A stretch of DNA of 64,000 bases from NCBI RefSeq assembly GCF_900604335.1, contig NZ_UWOD01000002.1, forward strand, positions 434,001 to 498,000, written 5' to 3'. The position numbers were made by a program, and so were the translations under genes. This document shows positions 23,553-34,193 of the stretch, piece after piece. The stretch's first letter is position 1. Every line of letters starts with the position of its first letter. The stretch is from Intestinibacillus sp. Marseille-P6563 (GTDB taxonomy: Bacteria; Bacillota; Clostridia; Oscillospirales; Butyricicoccaceae). Under the pieces are notes generated by a model. That model had not been told where the DNA came from and made no database searches. It saw only the letters and a program-made list of their open reading frames with translations.

Positions 23553-23584
23553 AGAGGCGGAACGTATCAAAACATTCCACCTCT
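23553..23584. terminator. Hairpin after the giant surface-protein gene
   Basis: AGAGGCGGAACGT (23553-23565) pairs, with wobbles, with ACATTCCACCTCT (23572-23584). The U-run is better on the + strand. It is the only candidate terminator for the leftward operon. Confidence 0.55.
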
Positions 23585-23713
23585 GCTTTTTCATGGCCGG
23601 TTACCGAACCCGATATCCAACGCTGACAAATTTCCTCCATGCCTCTGGACCCTGGAAGGTTCATGCTATGCCCGGGTAAGATAGATTTCCACAAAATTCG
23701 CTTATCAGCTTGA

Positions 23714-26700
23714 TCATTTTTTGCCTTTTGGTTGTCTTGGATATCTTCCCAGATATAGTACTGCTGCCAGGCCCGCTGCAAACAGAACGGTCAACACACC
23801 ATAGAGTGCCAGATTACCTTGGTCTCCGGTCGGGACCTCCGATCCTCCGAGCGTGTCGGACAGGTTGGTGTCGGTGTCAGGATTGGGAGCGGGGTTGGGA
23901 ACAGGCTCAGGGCCAGGCCGGTTGTTTACGAAGTCCACCAAGGCGGTAGTGTCGGCAAGAATGATTCCGGCATCACCGGTGGCAGTGGTGGTGTAACCGT
24001 CCTGATTGGACTCCTTCTCGGTCACTGTGTAGGTGATACCTTCGGGCAGGTTATCCGCCCAAAGGCTCTCGCCGTCCCAGAGGGTGAAGGTAGCCACGCC
24101 GTTGACAAAGACCATCTGGCCATAGGTGCCGGTGAGGCTTGTGTTGCTCAGGGTCACGATAAAAGTAAACTCCCGGGTGGGATCGCCCCCGGAGCCGGTG
24201 ACCTGCTTGTTCACCTGAAGAGAACCGGACTCTGTCTCAGAACTGTGATTTGTGATCTTGTTGCCGCTCTGAGAAGACTCATATCCCTCCGGCACCACCT
24301 CGCTGACTCGGTAGATGTACGTATTCCCGTTTTCGTCCTCCTTGGGTAGGGCATGGAAGGTGTAGGTCCAGGTATTGCCTGTCTTGATCCAGGTGGGGGT
24401 TGCATACACCCGCTCCTCTGTGCCGCCCTCGATCTTCCGGTAGAGTTCCAGGATGATGCTACTGGGCCGCTTGGGATCGTTTGACCCCTTATCAACCCAG
24501 ATTTTCTGTCCGGTGATGTCTGTCCGACCATCGTCCCCTCCACTGCTGCTATGGCTGTAGTTGTTGAACTCGGCCTTCGCCGTGTCGCCGGCCGGGATGG
24601 TCCCAGTCCAACCGGTGCCGGAAGTGCTGTAGCCGTCCTGGTTGACCTCCTTCTCGGTCACTTCATAGCCGATGCCAGCAGGCAGGCCCTCAATGGTGAG
24701 GCTCTCCTTATGCTTGAGGGTAAATTCATCGGACACACCACCTGTCAACTGGAGCGTACTTTGGGTGCTGTTTCCCTGGGCATCCGTTTTATGGATGGTA
24801 AAGTTGCCGCTGATAGAGGTCGCCGCGGTACCTGCCGAGGAAGTTCCGGTAAGGGTGACTGTAAAGTGGAAGTCCTTCTTCGGGTCGCTCCGGTTACCGG
24901 AGACCGTCTTGTTCACCTTGAGGCTGCCGTCCTTGTAGTTGGTGATAATCAGACCGTCCACAGAGGTACCGGGGTGACCGCCAATGGTCTCTGTCTTGTA
25001 ACCTGCCTCATAGCCGTCGGGCTCTTTCTCGCGCACCCGGTACTCGTACAGGACACCGTTGCTGTTGTACTTGTCCAGGCCCGTATAGGTGAACGTCCAT
25101 GGGGATGCATCTGTGTTCCACGTCAGCGTTACCGTTGTGCCGTCTACCGTGACGGATTGCCATGTGTCGGCGGAGCCACTCAGCCGCCGCTCCAGCATCA
25201 GGGCAGGGATGGTGCTTCCCACCCCTCCGCTCCAGAACTTCTGTCCGGTGATCGTCACCTTGCCGGAGAGGACATTGGTGAAGTCGTAGTTGCCATTGGT
25301 CGTGTTCACCTCGCCGGCAGTACCGTTGGTTTTCTGGTTTTCCAACGCATACCCGTCTGGCACCGGATACTCCCGCACTCGGTAGGTGTACGCCTGACCG
25401 GTACTGTTGTGGGTAGGCAGACCGTCGTAGCGGTAGGTCCACTGATTTGTAGCCGCATGGGTCGTTGTATCCCAGGTAGGTGTATAGAGGGCGGAGACAT
25501 CGACCCAGGTCCCATTTTCCACCTTTCGCTCCAAAATCAGCTTCATGTCAGCGGCAGCAGGACGGGTGCCGTATGCGTTGCCGTTATCCTTCCAGGTTTT
25601 GGTCCCGTCGAGACTGATGGCGGTGGTGTTGGTGACAGTGGTCTTGGTAGCATATGTTGTCCAATCATAGGACACTTCGTAGCTTACCTGGTTGGGTTCT
25701 GTGCCCAGGGTAATCGTCCCATTCTGGGCAATGGGATTACCGCTGCCGTCCAGCTCCAGGACGTAGTAGTAATACGTCTGTCCGCTGGTGTTGTACTTGG
25801 GCAGGTTGGTGAAAGTATGCGTCCAAGTACTTTCGCCCAAAGTCACTTTCCGCACACCCTTCGTGCTGTCCAACTCATCCTGCGGAACCGGAGTACCGCT
25901 GGTGGTCGAGCCCACCTTTTTGGTATCCGTGGTCCGGTACAGACCCAGGGTCACCTCATGAGTTGCAGCCGTATCGGGCCGCCACACCTTCTCCACGCTG
26001 TAGCTGGTGGAAATGGAGTTGGTGAAGGTGTAGATGGTGGTATCGTTGTTATGGGTGTTGTGCACCCCGAGCTGTACCCAGCCGCTGCCCGTTTTCTCCA
26101 CCACTTGGTAGCCGGTGATGTGTTTGCCGCTGCCGTCGGTATCGGGCAACGCCTCCCAGCTCACCTTCCAGCCGTTGTCCTTGGTTGCGGTCTTTTGCCA
26201 CTGGTTATCTTCCAGAAACTTGGCCTCGTCCCAGACTGTATTACCGTTTGTATCGGTATAGCTGTATTCCAGATAGAAGGTCACTTCTGCAACATTACTG
26301 TTTGCATCCGTGCCCACCCAGGCCTTCTCTACCCTCACATTCCGGGGCACGCCACCGTCCGGATCCGGGGTATCCATGGAGTTGGTCACCGTCCACAGCG
26401 TGCTACCGTCAGCGGGGGCGCCATAGATGGTTGTGTAGTGGATGCCGTTGGGATTGTAGGTTCCATCTTCCGGAACGATGGCCGCCGTTACAGCAGCGTC
26501 ACCTTCCTCGGTAACCAAGGAATAACTTTCACCGGCATTCAGGGGCTGCAGTTCCCGCACCCGGTAGGTATATCGCTGAGCCGTAGTGCCGCTGTAATCC
26601 ATGATGGGTAGGCCAGTGATGGTGTCCTCCCAGTTTCCGGGATCGGTGGCACCGCCGCTCTCGGCGTTATTGCCGTAGAGCTTCTCGAATACCGCCACGT

Positions 26701-29700
26701 TCTCCCAATTGGACTCCGACGGATTTGTCACAGCAGTGCGCTGAAGGACGAACCAGGAGGCCCAGGACCAGGGGCCATCCGCGCCCGGACGGGTACCGTA
26801 CCGGTTGTCGTTGTCGTCCCACGCCTTGGTCACCGATACGGAGGTCGTGGCCAGCTTGTTTGTGGTGGTGCTGGTATTGCTGCGGCGGAGGAAGGTGGCG
26901 TTGGTCACCAGACGGTTGCTATGATTTACCTGATAAGGAAAGGAGTTTTCTGTGCTGTCTTCCGGCAGATCGATCGTCTGGCTTTGGTCTTCCCCGTTTC
27001 CCCAGGACACCTTGGTCTCCACCACCCGGTATTCCAGGAAGATGTAGCCGTTGTCTGTATCCTGCACCACGCCGGGCAGTTTTTCAAAGGTATAGGTCCA
27101 GTTGTGGTCTGCCCCCACAACCCGTCCGGTCAGCGCGTGAACATCTGCCCCTGCCGCAAGTCCAAGTGTCTTTCCTCCATCGGATGTCCACTCGTTTGCA
27201 TCAACCCAAGGCTCATTGCTGTTCATCTCCCGGACCTGGAGCTGGAGGTTCACGGTCAGATCAAAGCCCAGATAATCCTGAGGAATGGGCTCGTTTTCCT
27301 CGTCCACCCATGCCTTTTCGAACTTGGCCAGGGTCAGGGTACTGTTGGTGAGAGAGCCGAAGGAATAGGTGTCGGGATTACCGCTTACCGGCTTCGTTTT
27401 GCTGGTAATGGTATGCTGCCACGCTCCGTTCGCCTTGCCATTTGGGGTAGAGGGCGTATAGATCTTATCCTGATCCTTGTCACCTTCCTCCGTAATTTGC
27501 AGACGTCCTTCTTCCGTTACCCGCTCCTTCAGAGTATAGGTCCATTCCATACCGTTGGGAGCGTATTTCTCAAAGGATTTGCCGTCAGCTGGTGTGATGG
27601 TGATGGTCCAGGTGCCGCTGTTCTCGGCCACAGGTGTAATACTGATGGTGTAATCTTCGTCTGGTTTCAACGTTTCCTCGATGCCAGCTGCGCCACCGGT
27701 TCCCCCCTGTGCCTTGGCCGTGCGGGTAAGGATCAGCAGCTTCTCAAAATCCGCGGTCGTTGGCCGGAAAGAAGAGTTGTTGTCCTCCCAGATCTTGGTG
27801 GCGATAAATTGATTGTAAACCTGCGGTTCCTTCGCCCGCTGGTTCTTGAAGGTGGCGTCTACTGTGGGCGTTTCATTCTCCGCCACTTTCTCAGGCTCCA
27901 ACTCATTGATACTAGTGATGTTCTTATTTGGTTCTGTAAATTCGCTCGGGTTGCTCACATCCCCCTTCACGCCCCAGGTATCATAATCGTTGAGCCAGGT
28001 CTTTACCTCGGAGACACTGTACTGATACCTGGTGCCGTCAGGGGCATAGAGGGGCAGGTCGTCAAATTCCAGCGTGGCCCAGATGTAAGCATCCCCCGAA
28101 GTACTCTTGCCGCTGTCAAGGATCGCTCCTTCTACCACAGAAGTATCCGTATTCTCCCAAATGCGCTGTACCTGGGCCGATGTAAGGGTTATGGTCTGCT
28201 GATTGGAATTGAAAGAAGTGTCTTTGACATAGTTGGAACCATCTGCTTTTTGCAGCCACCGCTCCAAGCGGAAGGTCACTGCGGGGTAGGCGCTGGGGAT
28301 GAAGGTGCCATCGGCTGCCTTCTCACCGGGCAGATACAGGAACTTCTTCACCTGAATGCTGCCCTCGGTGGGATTATAGTTGTTGGTGAAGGTGAAGCCT
28401 GTGCCGTCAGAGGCATCAAAAATCTGATGTCCGTCGTCCGGCTTGCTTCCCTCCTCCCAGTTGACGGTCTCCTCCACCGTGTAGGTCCAGAGAGCGCCGG
28501 TTCCCGATTGATACCGGGGAAGGGGCGTGGGTATTGCGATGCGTTCTCCCGTTGCCATGTCATAGACTTCCGCGACATCGATCTCACCGGCATCGTTTTT
28601 CCCCAGCACATTGATCCCCTCATACGCAATGAGATACCGGTACTGGGTGCCGCTTTTCAGCTCTTTCCACTGGTCAGAAGAAATGACGACTTTGGCAACT
28701 TCCTCCGCGTCATCCTCCTTGTCCGTATGCCGGGACACCGTAAAGGTCACTTGAGGCAAACGGGTCTCTTCCCAGCCGGTGGGTAGGTTGGTCCAGTACT
28801 TCACACCCTCGATGGTATAGGTCTCCGCCAAGGTGTTGATAATGGTCCCGCCCTCCAGCAGGGCGTACTTGGGATAGTTGTTGCTGGTGCCGAAGGCACC
28901 GATGCCGGAGGGCTGGCCGTTGCCCCACTGGATGCTGCCCAGTGTGTCCTCTCTGTCTCCGTCCCGTGTACCCAGCACGACCAGATTGTAGGGCTGACCA
29001 TTGGCATCGGTGATGGATGTGTTTTCGGCATTCAGAGTCGCAAGCCCTTCCTTCGGCTCGTCCCGCGTGCCCAGCGCCGTAGAACCGATTTCGTACTGAG
29101 CCACCTGATAATCGTAGTCGCCGGCATTCATGACGGTGCGCTGCACGGCGTAGTAGAAGATCTCGTTGCCCTTCGCGTCAAAGGCCGGGACACCGCTCAT
29201 GGTGGCGGTCCATTCTCCGGGTTTTTCCATGTCCCAGTCAAGGGTTCGGCCTGTTACCCTGCTGATCACCGGAGTAACATGATCGTTTTCGTCATAAGTA
29301 TAGGTTACCTGGTAAATATCCAAATAGATGTCGGGCCGGAGATTACTGTTGTGGGTAAAGTCGTCCTGCCACTCCACAGTCCACTGAACCGTTTTGCTGC
29401 CGCGGCGGGCGTTGGTGACGTTCAGAGTCTGCTCGTCCCGGGTGTGGGCGCCATCCACATCAGCATCATACTCCCCCCATTGGTAGTCCGCCGAAAAGTC
29501 CTGCCACAGGGCGTAGAGTTCGGAATACTGGTTCCGGTCAGTATCTTCTGTGAAGTCCACCACCGTGGGCGCTGTAATTGTTCCGTCATCATTCATCCCG
29601 GCATTGGTCACGTCCAACCAGACCTCCTCGATGGAGTAGGCCACGACCTCGCCGTTGGTGTCATACTTAGGCAAACCGAGGAATTTGGCGCTGTTATCAG

Positions 29701-32700
29701 TCGTGAATTTCCAATTTCCTTCGTCATCCTTCACATACCCTAGGATGATCCACTCGGAGGAGCCGGTATCTTTATAGCCTTCGCTCTTTTGGCTATCCTT
29801 CTGGTACGTGCTGTAAATCTGAACATCCTCGCCGCCCACACAGACGGTGTCGCTGTGGACACTGGGTCCGGAGTAGGTGATGTTCCATTCATCGCTCTGG
29901 TCATCCTCTTCCGTCTTTTCCATGGAGTCGTCGAACACCAAACGGAAGGCTAGAGCCAGGTAGGTGGGGTTCGTATCATTATTTGCATACTCTTCCAGCA
30001 CCGCTTTGATCTGCTCCAGAACCTGGGAGGAATCTCCCGCACGGCCGTCCACCCAGTCTTTGGTCACCCCCAAGTCGATGCTACCCAGACGACGGTTGGT
30101 GATGGTGAAGGCCACGCCGACGCCTTTAGCAGCAGGGTCCTCGCTGCTGGTCGCATCCTCCCGCTTATAGGTCACCTGATAGCGGTGGTTGTCGGTGGTG
30201 ACTTCGAAGACGGGCTCTCCATCTTTCCGTTCACGATAGAGATACTCATAGGGCGGACTACTTACATTTCCAACCGTCTCCAGATGGTGGTCCACCAGTT
30301 TTTCTCCTACCTCGGTCTCCACCAGGTAGACATCATTCTCATCAAACTTGCCATCGTCACCTTTCGCATCCGTATTCCCCAGTTCGGAGGTGCCGATCCA
30401 CACCACCTTGTGCCAGAGGTTCTCTTCGCCTGGGCCGCCTAGGGTGATGGTGTAGTTGCCGCCACCGGATTTGGTGATCGGCTGGTTGTTGTTTTTGTTG
30501 TATAGCGTGAGGGTCACCGGGTCCCGGTGCTCCATGTCACCGTCGTCCAGCCATACCTTTCGGGCCAGCAGGTTGAAGCCACTGTCTCCGCCGCCGTTGA
30601 TGACGGTGGTCGTGTAGTTTCCACTTTCATCAATCTCTGTCTCGTAGACCGGGAAGTTGCCCTTTTCCAGCAGCAGGTACTCATAGGGCCTGCCTCGATC
30701 ATCGAACCGGGGTAAGCCGGATACCAGTGCATTCCAAGTCACAACCGGATCGTCACCGCTACCGGTGGTTGTTGCCGGTCCACCCTCGATCTGGAAATCC
30801 TCACTGACGCTGTCCGGAAGAGTTTTCGGCCCAGTTACGGTGACGGTTTCGTCACCTTCTTCTGCTTTCATGGTAAATTCCAGATAATCCGTAAAGTCCT
30901 CGCCGGCCACGGACCGGAGGATCTGGATCGTGATCTGTCCAGGGGTGCTACCTTTGTGCCACTCCTTGATGACTTTATAGTTCAGGTACTCCGACACGGA
31001 GTTGATGATCTGGGTGTTGTTGGTGCCCGTCTGGGAGACGGTATACTTGCTGCCGTTCATCTCGAAGGAGCCGATGGGGTTGTTACCGGTGTTAGCGTTT
31101 TCGCCCTCGGGGTAATCAATTGTAATTTTCCCTGTGGCGTTGCCCAGGTCCGTCTCTGTGGCGTTTGCGGCGTCAGTATACACCGCGGTCTCCAGCCAGC
31201 GGTACTCCAGTTCCTTGTTAGTGGTGTCTTGCGTCGATGTCTGATAGAGGGGCATGGAGGGGTGGTCCACCAGCGTATCGCTGAGACTCTCGGCATAAAA
31301 ACGATGAAGGTAGCGGACTACGGGCTCGCCTTCGCTGTTTTTATAGGTTTTCCATTCTCCGCTGCCGCCGCTATCCTTCTCCCGGTACTGGAGGGTCAGC
31401 TCCACGGCCACATTGTCAAAGGTAGACTGGTAGGCCGCGGCAGACCAGGTCTTGGTGGCGGTAACCGGGATAGTGTCCTTCTGATAGTTGGTGAGGGTTC
31501 CGTTGTTATAGAGATAGGTGTTCCCATCGGGACGATTGGTGTTGCCGTCGGGCAAAGCCCCATTGGGGAGCGAATCGATTTCTTGATTGATGTTACCCTC
31601 CGTGTCCACGGTAACCGTGCCAAACACCTGCTCATATTGGTCTGCATGGACGCCAGTAAGGGTCTCCCGTATCACATAGATAAACTCCGCGCCATCCAAC
31701 GTATCATACTTGGGCAGATCTGCCAACGTAGCGTTTTCGTCGTCCGTCATGACCTTTATATCATAATGGCCGGTTTCATCGCCTCCCTCATCCTTTTTTT
31801 CTGTCAGCGTAATATTGTAGCCATTCACTGGGGCAGCGGTGCCAGGATCCTCCCCTTTTCGATAACGGTAGAGGGTGAAATTGGCATGAGGACGGCCGCT
31901 GTTTTCTGCGTCCCCATAGGAATCCAGCCAGATCTTGGTGGCTTCGTATTGTGTATTTCCCTGGCGCACCAGCTGAAGGGTGCCGCCGCTATGGAGGGCG
32001 GCGGTGTCCTGTCCTTCGCCGGGAACACCGGTGTTTACATACTGGATCTGATACCACTCGTTGTCCCCCAGCAGATCGGTCTCACCCAGCTCTGCCGCTG
32101 TAATCTGTCTGTCAGGAGTCGAACCTTCTCCTGAGCTCTCCGTCACGTTGTAGTGGATGGGGCTGCCGTCCACATTGTACTTCCACATGCCGGTGATGGT
32201 AATTTTCCCCTCGTCATAGCTGGGCGTGGCGTGGAATGCATCGATCATATCGATGATGCTATCATTGCCGGTGCTGCTGTTGTAGGTCCAGTTGAACTGG
32301 AAATTTTCCAGCAGAGCCCGGAGCTTGTCCTCACGGTTCTCATCCAGAGGGTTCTCGTCACCCTGGCGGATATCCAGGGTAAAGGTGAAGGTATCCTGCT
32401 GCATATAGTACCAGCCCGGGGTGTCGATGGAGGGATATGTATGATCCTCGCCCACCTCGCTCTGGGTGATGTTCCGGAAATCATAGCCGTCTACGCCGTC
32501 CGGGGGCTCTAGGGACCAGGAGACCTCGTAGGTGTTCACAACGCTGTTGGGATTGTTGGGATCCGTCTGTTGAATCACGCTGGGTAAATCCTTCACCGTA
32601 AAGCCATGGGCGCCATACGGGACAAAAGTGGGGTAGGTCTCCAGGCCGACCTTTGCCAGCGCGTCCTCCGTCAGCAGCGTACGCTCGTATGTCACACCAT

Positions 32701-34126
32701 TTTTATCCGTCAGCGTATAGTAAAGCTTGACCTGGGTCTTCCAGAAATTCCTATCACTCCATCCTTCCGGTCGGGCGTTCTGCTCTTCGTTGTCCCGCCA
32801 GAAAACGGCTTGGTTTTGATCCTTGGTCTCCGTTGCAGTCACTTCCCAGCCGCCCTCCCCGGGCAGGGTAGCGTCTCCGGCGGTGATGGTCACGGTATCA
32901 GAGGCAGTTTTGCCACCCGCTTCGCTGACCGCGAGGGTCACCTCGCCGCTGATGGCCTCTGCGGAACGGGCAAACTTGTCGGCGCGAAGGGTCAATGTGA
33001 TGACGTAAACCTCATTTTCTGTGGCGTCTGTATCATACGGGGCGGCAACTGTAAAGACAAATCCATCGTTCGTTCGGTTCAAGCTTCCTTCGCTGACGGA
33101 AAAGCTTCCGGCTGCGTCACTGGGATATTCCAGCTTTGCGATTTCCGTTTCACCACATGTGATGCTACCATTGTCATAGCTGATCTCTCCTGCGGGCAGG
33201 GAAAGGCCCACGGGTAACTTCACTGTAAAGGTATAATCCTTCCCACCTTCTCCCGCGGCGATCTTTTGGAGGTTGATGCTGTATGTAATATCCTTGCTGC
33301 CTTCGCTGCCCAGATCAACGGTCTCCAGCGTTGTACTGACCGCGATCTCTTCAGGGATATGCGCAAAAACGGTGAAAGCAGAGGTGGTAATCAAGGCATC
33401 GTCATTGCCGTCCTCTAAAAGATCAACTGCCGTAATGCTTGTGGGAGCACCATCCTCGTAGGTCTGGACTTTAATGTCTTCATCAGCAATATTGATAGTC
33501 AAATTGCTGCTATTTACATCGATGAAAGTTAAGGTTTTCTCATAAAATTTCGCCCCACTCAGCAAAATTCGCAGTACCGCGCCGCCGTCGTTTTTTGCAA
33601 TCAGAACGGCAGAGGTCTCTGCGTCGGCACCGCCGGTGGGTGCTGTCGGGGCGGCAGAGGGCTGGGACGCTGCCGGAGATTCATCCTGCCCAGCCTCTCC
33701 TCCTGCGGGGGCATTCAAGTCGGTGATAGGCGCACTGCCATCGCCGTTGTCGCTGCTCTCCGGCTCCGAAGGTGAGGTCGGCTCATCGCCTTCGTCAGAA
33801 CCGTTGTCACCGCTCTCCGGCTCTGTAAGCCCAAGCGCACTTTCGTCAATGAAGTCACCATCCCACTGGAGCGCTTCTGTCTCGGCTTTCTCCAGATGAA
33901 TGTCGATCAGCTCCGCAGCAGGAGTCCCGTCGCTCTGTGTCAGGCTGGCCGTCAGATTTACCTGACGCTGTCCGCTGATGGTCTGTCGCTGCGGTGTCCA
34001 TTCCACCGAGACGGACTGTGTCCCTGTGGCAAAGGCAATTGTCGGCATAGAAAACAGACCAAACATCATACACACTATGAGCATCATACTGCATAAACGG
34101 GTTTTTATATTCCGTCTACGTTTCAT
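23714..34126 (-). CDS. Giant Cna_B-repeat sortase-anchored surface protein (~3,470 aa)
   Basis: Start placed at ATG 34126 (MKRRRNIKTRLCSMMLIVCMMFGLF signal peptide, AAGGAG upstream). A Ser/Pro/Glu-rich low-complexity segment (about residues 95-165) and an N-terminal beta-rich domain are followed by some 16-18 tandem Cna_B/SpaA-like units of ~90-130 residues. Unit starts look like TKIWLDS, TKTWKDN, EKAWVDE or GQKIWVDK, with a closing YxYRVxE and late Asn/Asp. Such domains usually form Lys-Asn isopeptide bonds. The C-terminus has a Pro/Asp-rich wall spacer, the sorting-like motif SEVPTGD rather than LPxTG, a hydrophobic span and a basic tail. Probably a fibrous adhesin attached by the sortase encoded next to it. 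The long frame is unbroken. Confidence 0.93.
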   Translation of the reverse strand: MKRRRNIKTRLCSMMLIVCMMFGLFSMPTIAFATGTQSVSVEWTPQRQTISGQRQVNLTASLTQSDGTPAAELIDIHLEKAETEALQWDGDFIDESALGLTEPESGDNGSDEGDEPTSPSEPESSDNGDGSAPITDLNAPAGGEAGQDESPAASQPSAAPTAPTGGADAETSAVLIAKNDGGAVLRILLSGAKFYEKTLTFIDVNSSNLTINIADEDIKVQTYEDGAPTSITAVDLLEDGNDDALITTSAFTVFAHIPEEIAVSTTLETVDLGSEGSKDITYSINLQKIAAGEGGKDYTFTVKLPVGLSLPAGEISYDNGSITCGETEIAKLEYPSDAAGSFSVSEGSLNRTNDGFVFTVAAPYDTDATENEVYVITLTLRADKFARSAEAISGEVTLAVSEAGGKTASDTVTITAGDATLPGEGGWEVTATETKDQNQAVFWRDNEEQNARPEGWSDRNFWKTQVKLYYTLTDKNGVTYERTLLTEDALAKVGLETYPTFVPYGAHGFTVKDLPSVIQQTDPNNPNSVVNTYEVSWSLEPPDGVDGYDFRNITQSEVGEDHTYPSIDTPGWYYMQQDTFTFTLDIRQGDENPLDENREDKLRALLENFQFNWTYNSSTGNDSIIDMIDAFHATPSYDEGKITITGMWKYNVDGSPIHYNVTESSGEGSTPDRQITAAELGETDLLGDNEWYQIQYVNTGVPGEGQDTAALHSGGTLQLVRQGNTQYEATKIWLDSYGDAENSGRPHANFTLYRYRKGEDPGTAAPVNGYNITLTEKKDEGGDETGHYDIKVMTDDENATLADLPKYDTLDGAEFIYVIRETLTGVHADQYEQVFGTVTVDTEGNINQEIDSLPNGALPDGNTNRPDGNTYLYNNGTLTNYQKDTIPVTATKTWSAAAYQSTFDNVAVELTLQYREKDSGGSGEWKTYKNSEGEPVVRYLHRFYAESLSDTLVDHPSMPLYQTSTQDTTNKELEYRWLETAVYTDAANATETDLGNATGKITIDYPEGENANTGNNPIGSFEMNGSKYTVSQTGTNNTQIINSVSEYLNYKVIKEWHKGSTPGQITIQILRSVAGEDFTDYLEFTMKAEEGDETVTVTGPKTLPDSVSEDFQIEGGPATTTGSGDDPVVTWNALVSGLPRFDDRGRPYEYLLLEKGNFPVYETEIDESGNYTTTVINGGGDSGFNLLARKVWLDDGDMEHRDPVTLTLYNKNNNQPITKSGGGNYTITLGGPGEENLWHKVVWIGTSELGNTDAKGDDGKFDENDVYLVETEVGEKLVDHHLETVGNVSSPPYEYLYRERKDGEPVFEVTTDNHRYQVTYKREDATSSEDPAAKGVGVAFTITNRRLGSIDLGVTKDWVDGRAGDSSQVLEQIKAVLEEYANNDTNPTYLALAFRLVFDDSMEKTEEDDQSDEWNITYSGPSVHSDTVCVGGEDVQIYSTYQKDSQKSEGYKDTGSSEWIILGYVKDDEGNWKFTTDNSAKFLGLPKYDTNGEVVAYSIEEVWLDVTNAGMNDDGTITAPTVVDFTEDTDRNQYSELYALWQDFSADYQWGEYDADVDGAHTRDEQTLNVTNARRGSKTVQWTVEWQDDFTHNSNLRPDIYLDIYQVTYTYDENDHVTPVISRVTGRTLDWDMEKPGEWTATMSGVPAFDAKGNEIFYYAVQRTVMNAGDYDYQVAQYEIGSTALGTRDEPKEGLATLNAENTSITDANGQPYNLVVLGTRDGDREDTLGSIQWGNGQPSGIGAFGTSNNYPKYALLEGGTIINTLAETYTIEGVKYWTNLPTGWEETRLPQVTFTVSRHTDKEDDAEEVAKVVISSDQWKELKSGTQYRYLIAYEGINVLGKNDAGEIDVAEVYDMATGERIAIPTPLPRYQSGTGALWTYTVEETVNWEEGSKPDDGHQIFDASDGTGFTFTNNYNPTEGSIQVKKFLYLPGEKAADGTFIPSAYPAVTFRLERWLQKADGSNYVKDTSFNSNQQTITLTSAQVQRIWENTDTSVVEGAILDSGKSTSGDAYIWATLEFDDLPLYAPDGTRYQYSVSEVKTWLNDYDTWGVKGDVSNPSEFTEPNKNITSINELEPEKVAENETPTVDATFKNQRAKEPQVYNQFIATKIWEDNNSSFRPTTADFEKLLILTRTAKAQGGTGGAAGIEETLKPDEDYTISITPVAENSGTWTITITPADGKSFEKYAPNGMEWTYTLKERVTEEGRLQITEEGDKDQDKIYTPSTPNGKANGAWQHTITSKTKPVSGNPDTYSFGSLTNSTLTLAKFEKAWVDEENEPIPQDYLGFDLTVNLQLQVREMNSNEPWVDANEWTSDGGKTLGLAAGADVHALTGRVVGADHNWTYTFEKLPGVVQDTDNGYIFLEYRVVETKVSWGNGEDQSQTIDLPEDSTENSFPYQVNHSNRLVTNATFLRRSNTSTTTNKLATTSVSVTKAWDDNDNRYGTRPGADGPWSWASWFVLQRTAVTNPSESNWENVAVFEKLYGNNAESGGATDPGNWEDTITGLPIMDYSGTTAQRYTYRVRELQPLNAGESYSLVTEEGDAAVTAAIVPEDGTYNPNGIHYTTIYGAPADGSTLWTVTNSMDTPDPDGGVPRNVRVEKAWVGTDANSNVAEVTFYLEYSYTDTNGNTVWDEAKFLEDNQWQKTATKDNGWKVSWEALPDTDGSGKHITGYQVVEKTGSGWVQLGVHNTHNNDTTIYTFTNSISTSYSVEKVWRPDTAATHEVTLGLYRTTDTKKVGSTTSGTPVPQDELDSTKGVRKVTLGESTWTHTFTNLPKYNTSGQTYYYYVLELDGSGNPIAQNGTITLGTEPNQVSYEVSYDWTTYATKTTVTNTTAISLDGTKTWKDNGNAYGTRPAAADMKLILERKVENGTWVDVSALYTPTWDTTTHAATNQWTYRYDGLPTHNSTGQAYTYRVREYPVPDGYALENQKTNGTAGEVNTTNGNYDFTNVLSGKVTITGQKFWSGGVGSTIPALMLERRLSGSADTWQSVTVDGTTVTLTWNTDASPWTFTYTGLDKYNSNGVLYEYRVREKEPDGYEAGYKTETIGGHPGTSVDGLIITNYKDGSLKVNKTVSGNRSDPKKDFHFTVTLTGTSSAGTAATSISGNFTIHKTDAQGNSTQSTLQLTGGVSDEFTLKHKESLTIEGLPAGIGYEVTEKEVNQDGYSTSGTGWTGTIPAGDTAKAEFNNYSHSSSGGDDGRTDITGQKIWVDKGSNDPKRPSSIILELYRKIEGGTEERVYATPTWIKTGNTWTYTFHALPKEDENGNTYIYRVSEVVPEGYESSQSGNKITNHSSETESGSLQVNKQVTGSGGDPTREFTFIVTLSNTSLTGTYGQMVFVNGVATFTLWDGESLWADNLPEGITYTVTEKESNQDGYTTTATGDAGIILADTTALVDFVNNRPGPEPVPNPAPNPDTDTNLSDTLGGSEVPTGDQGNLALYGVLTVLFAAGLAAVLYLGRYPRQPKGKK

Positions 34127-34193
34127 TATCACAATCTCCTTTTCCATGGAAAGTTGTTGAGATAAGCAGAAACATTCCCAGCCTTTCACCAAA

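Larger units (their letters stand above)
22876..23713. other. 838-bp non-coding stretch with island-end sequence
   Basis: No gene supported. Contents: an AT-rich promoter-like region upstream of the ABC genes; a tRNA-Ser 3'-end/terminator fragment at 23186-23248; ~100 bp after it related to 38275-38372; and the hairpin downstream of the giant surface-protein gene at 23553-23584. Confidence 0.6.

Noticed and set aside
24551-28786. Long + strand open frames (686 and 621 codons) opposite the giant surface-protein gene
   Set aside because: They are antisense shadows of a repetitive, GC-biased coding sequence. No ribosome-binding sites, no recognisable domains, and the - strand frame has a signal peptide, repeats and an anchor.
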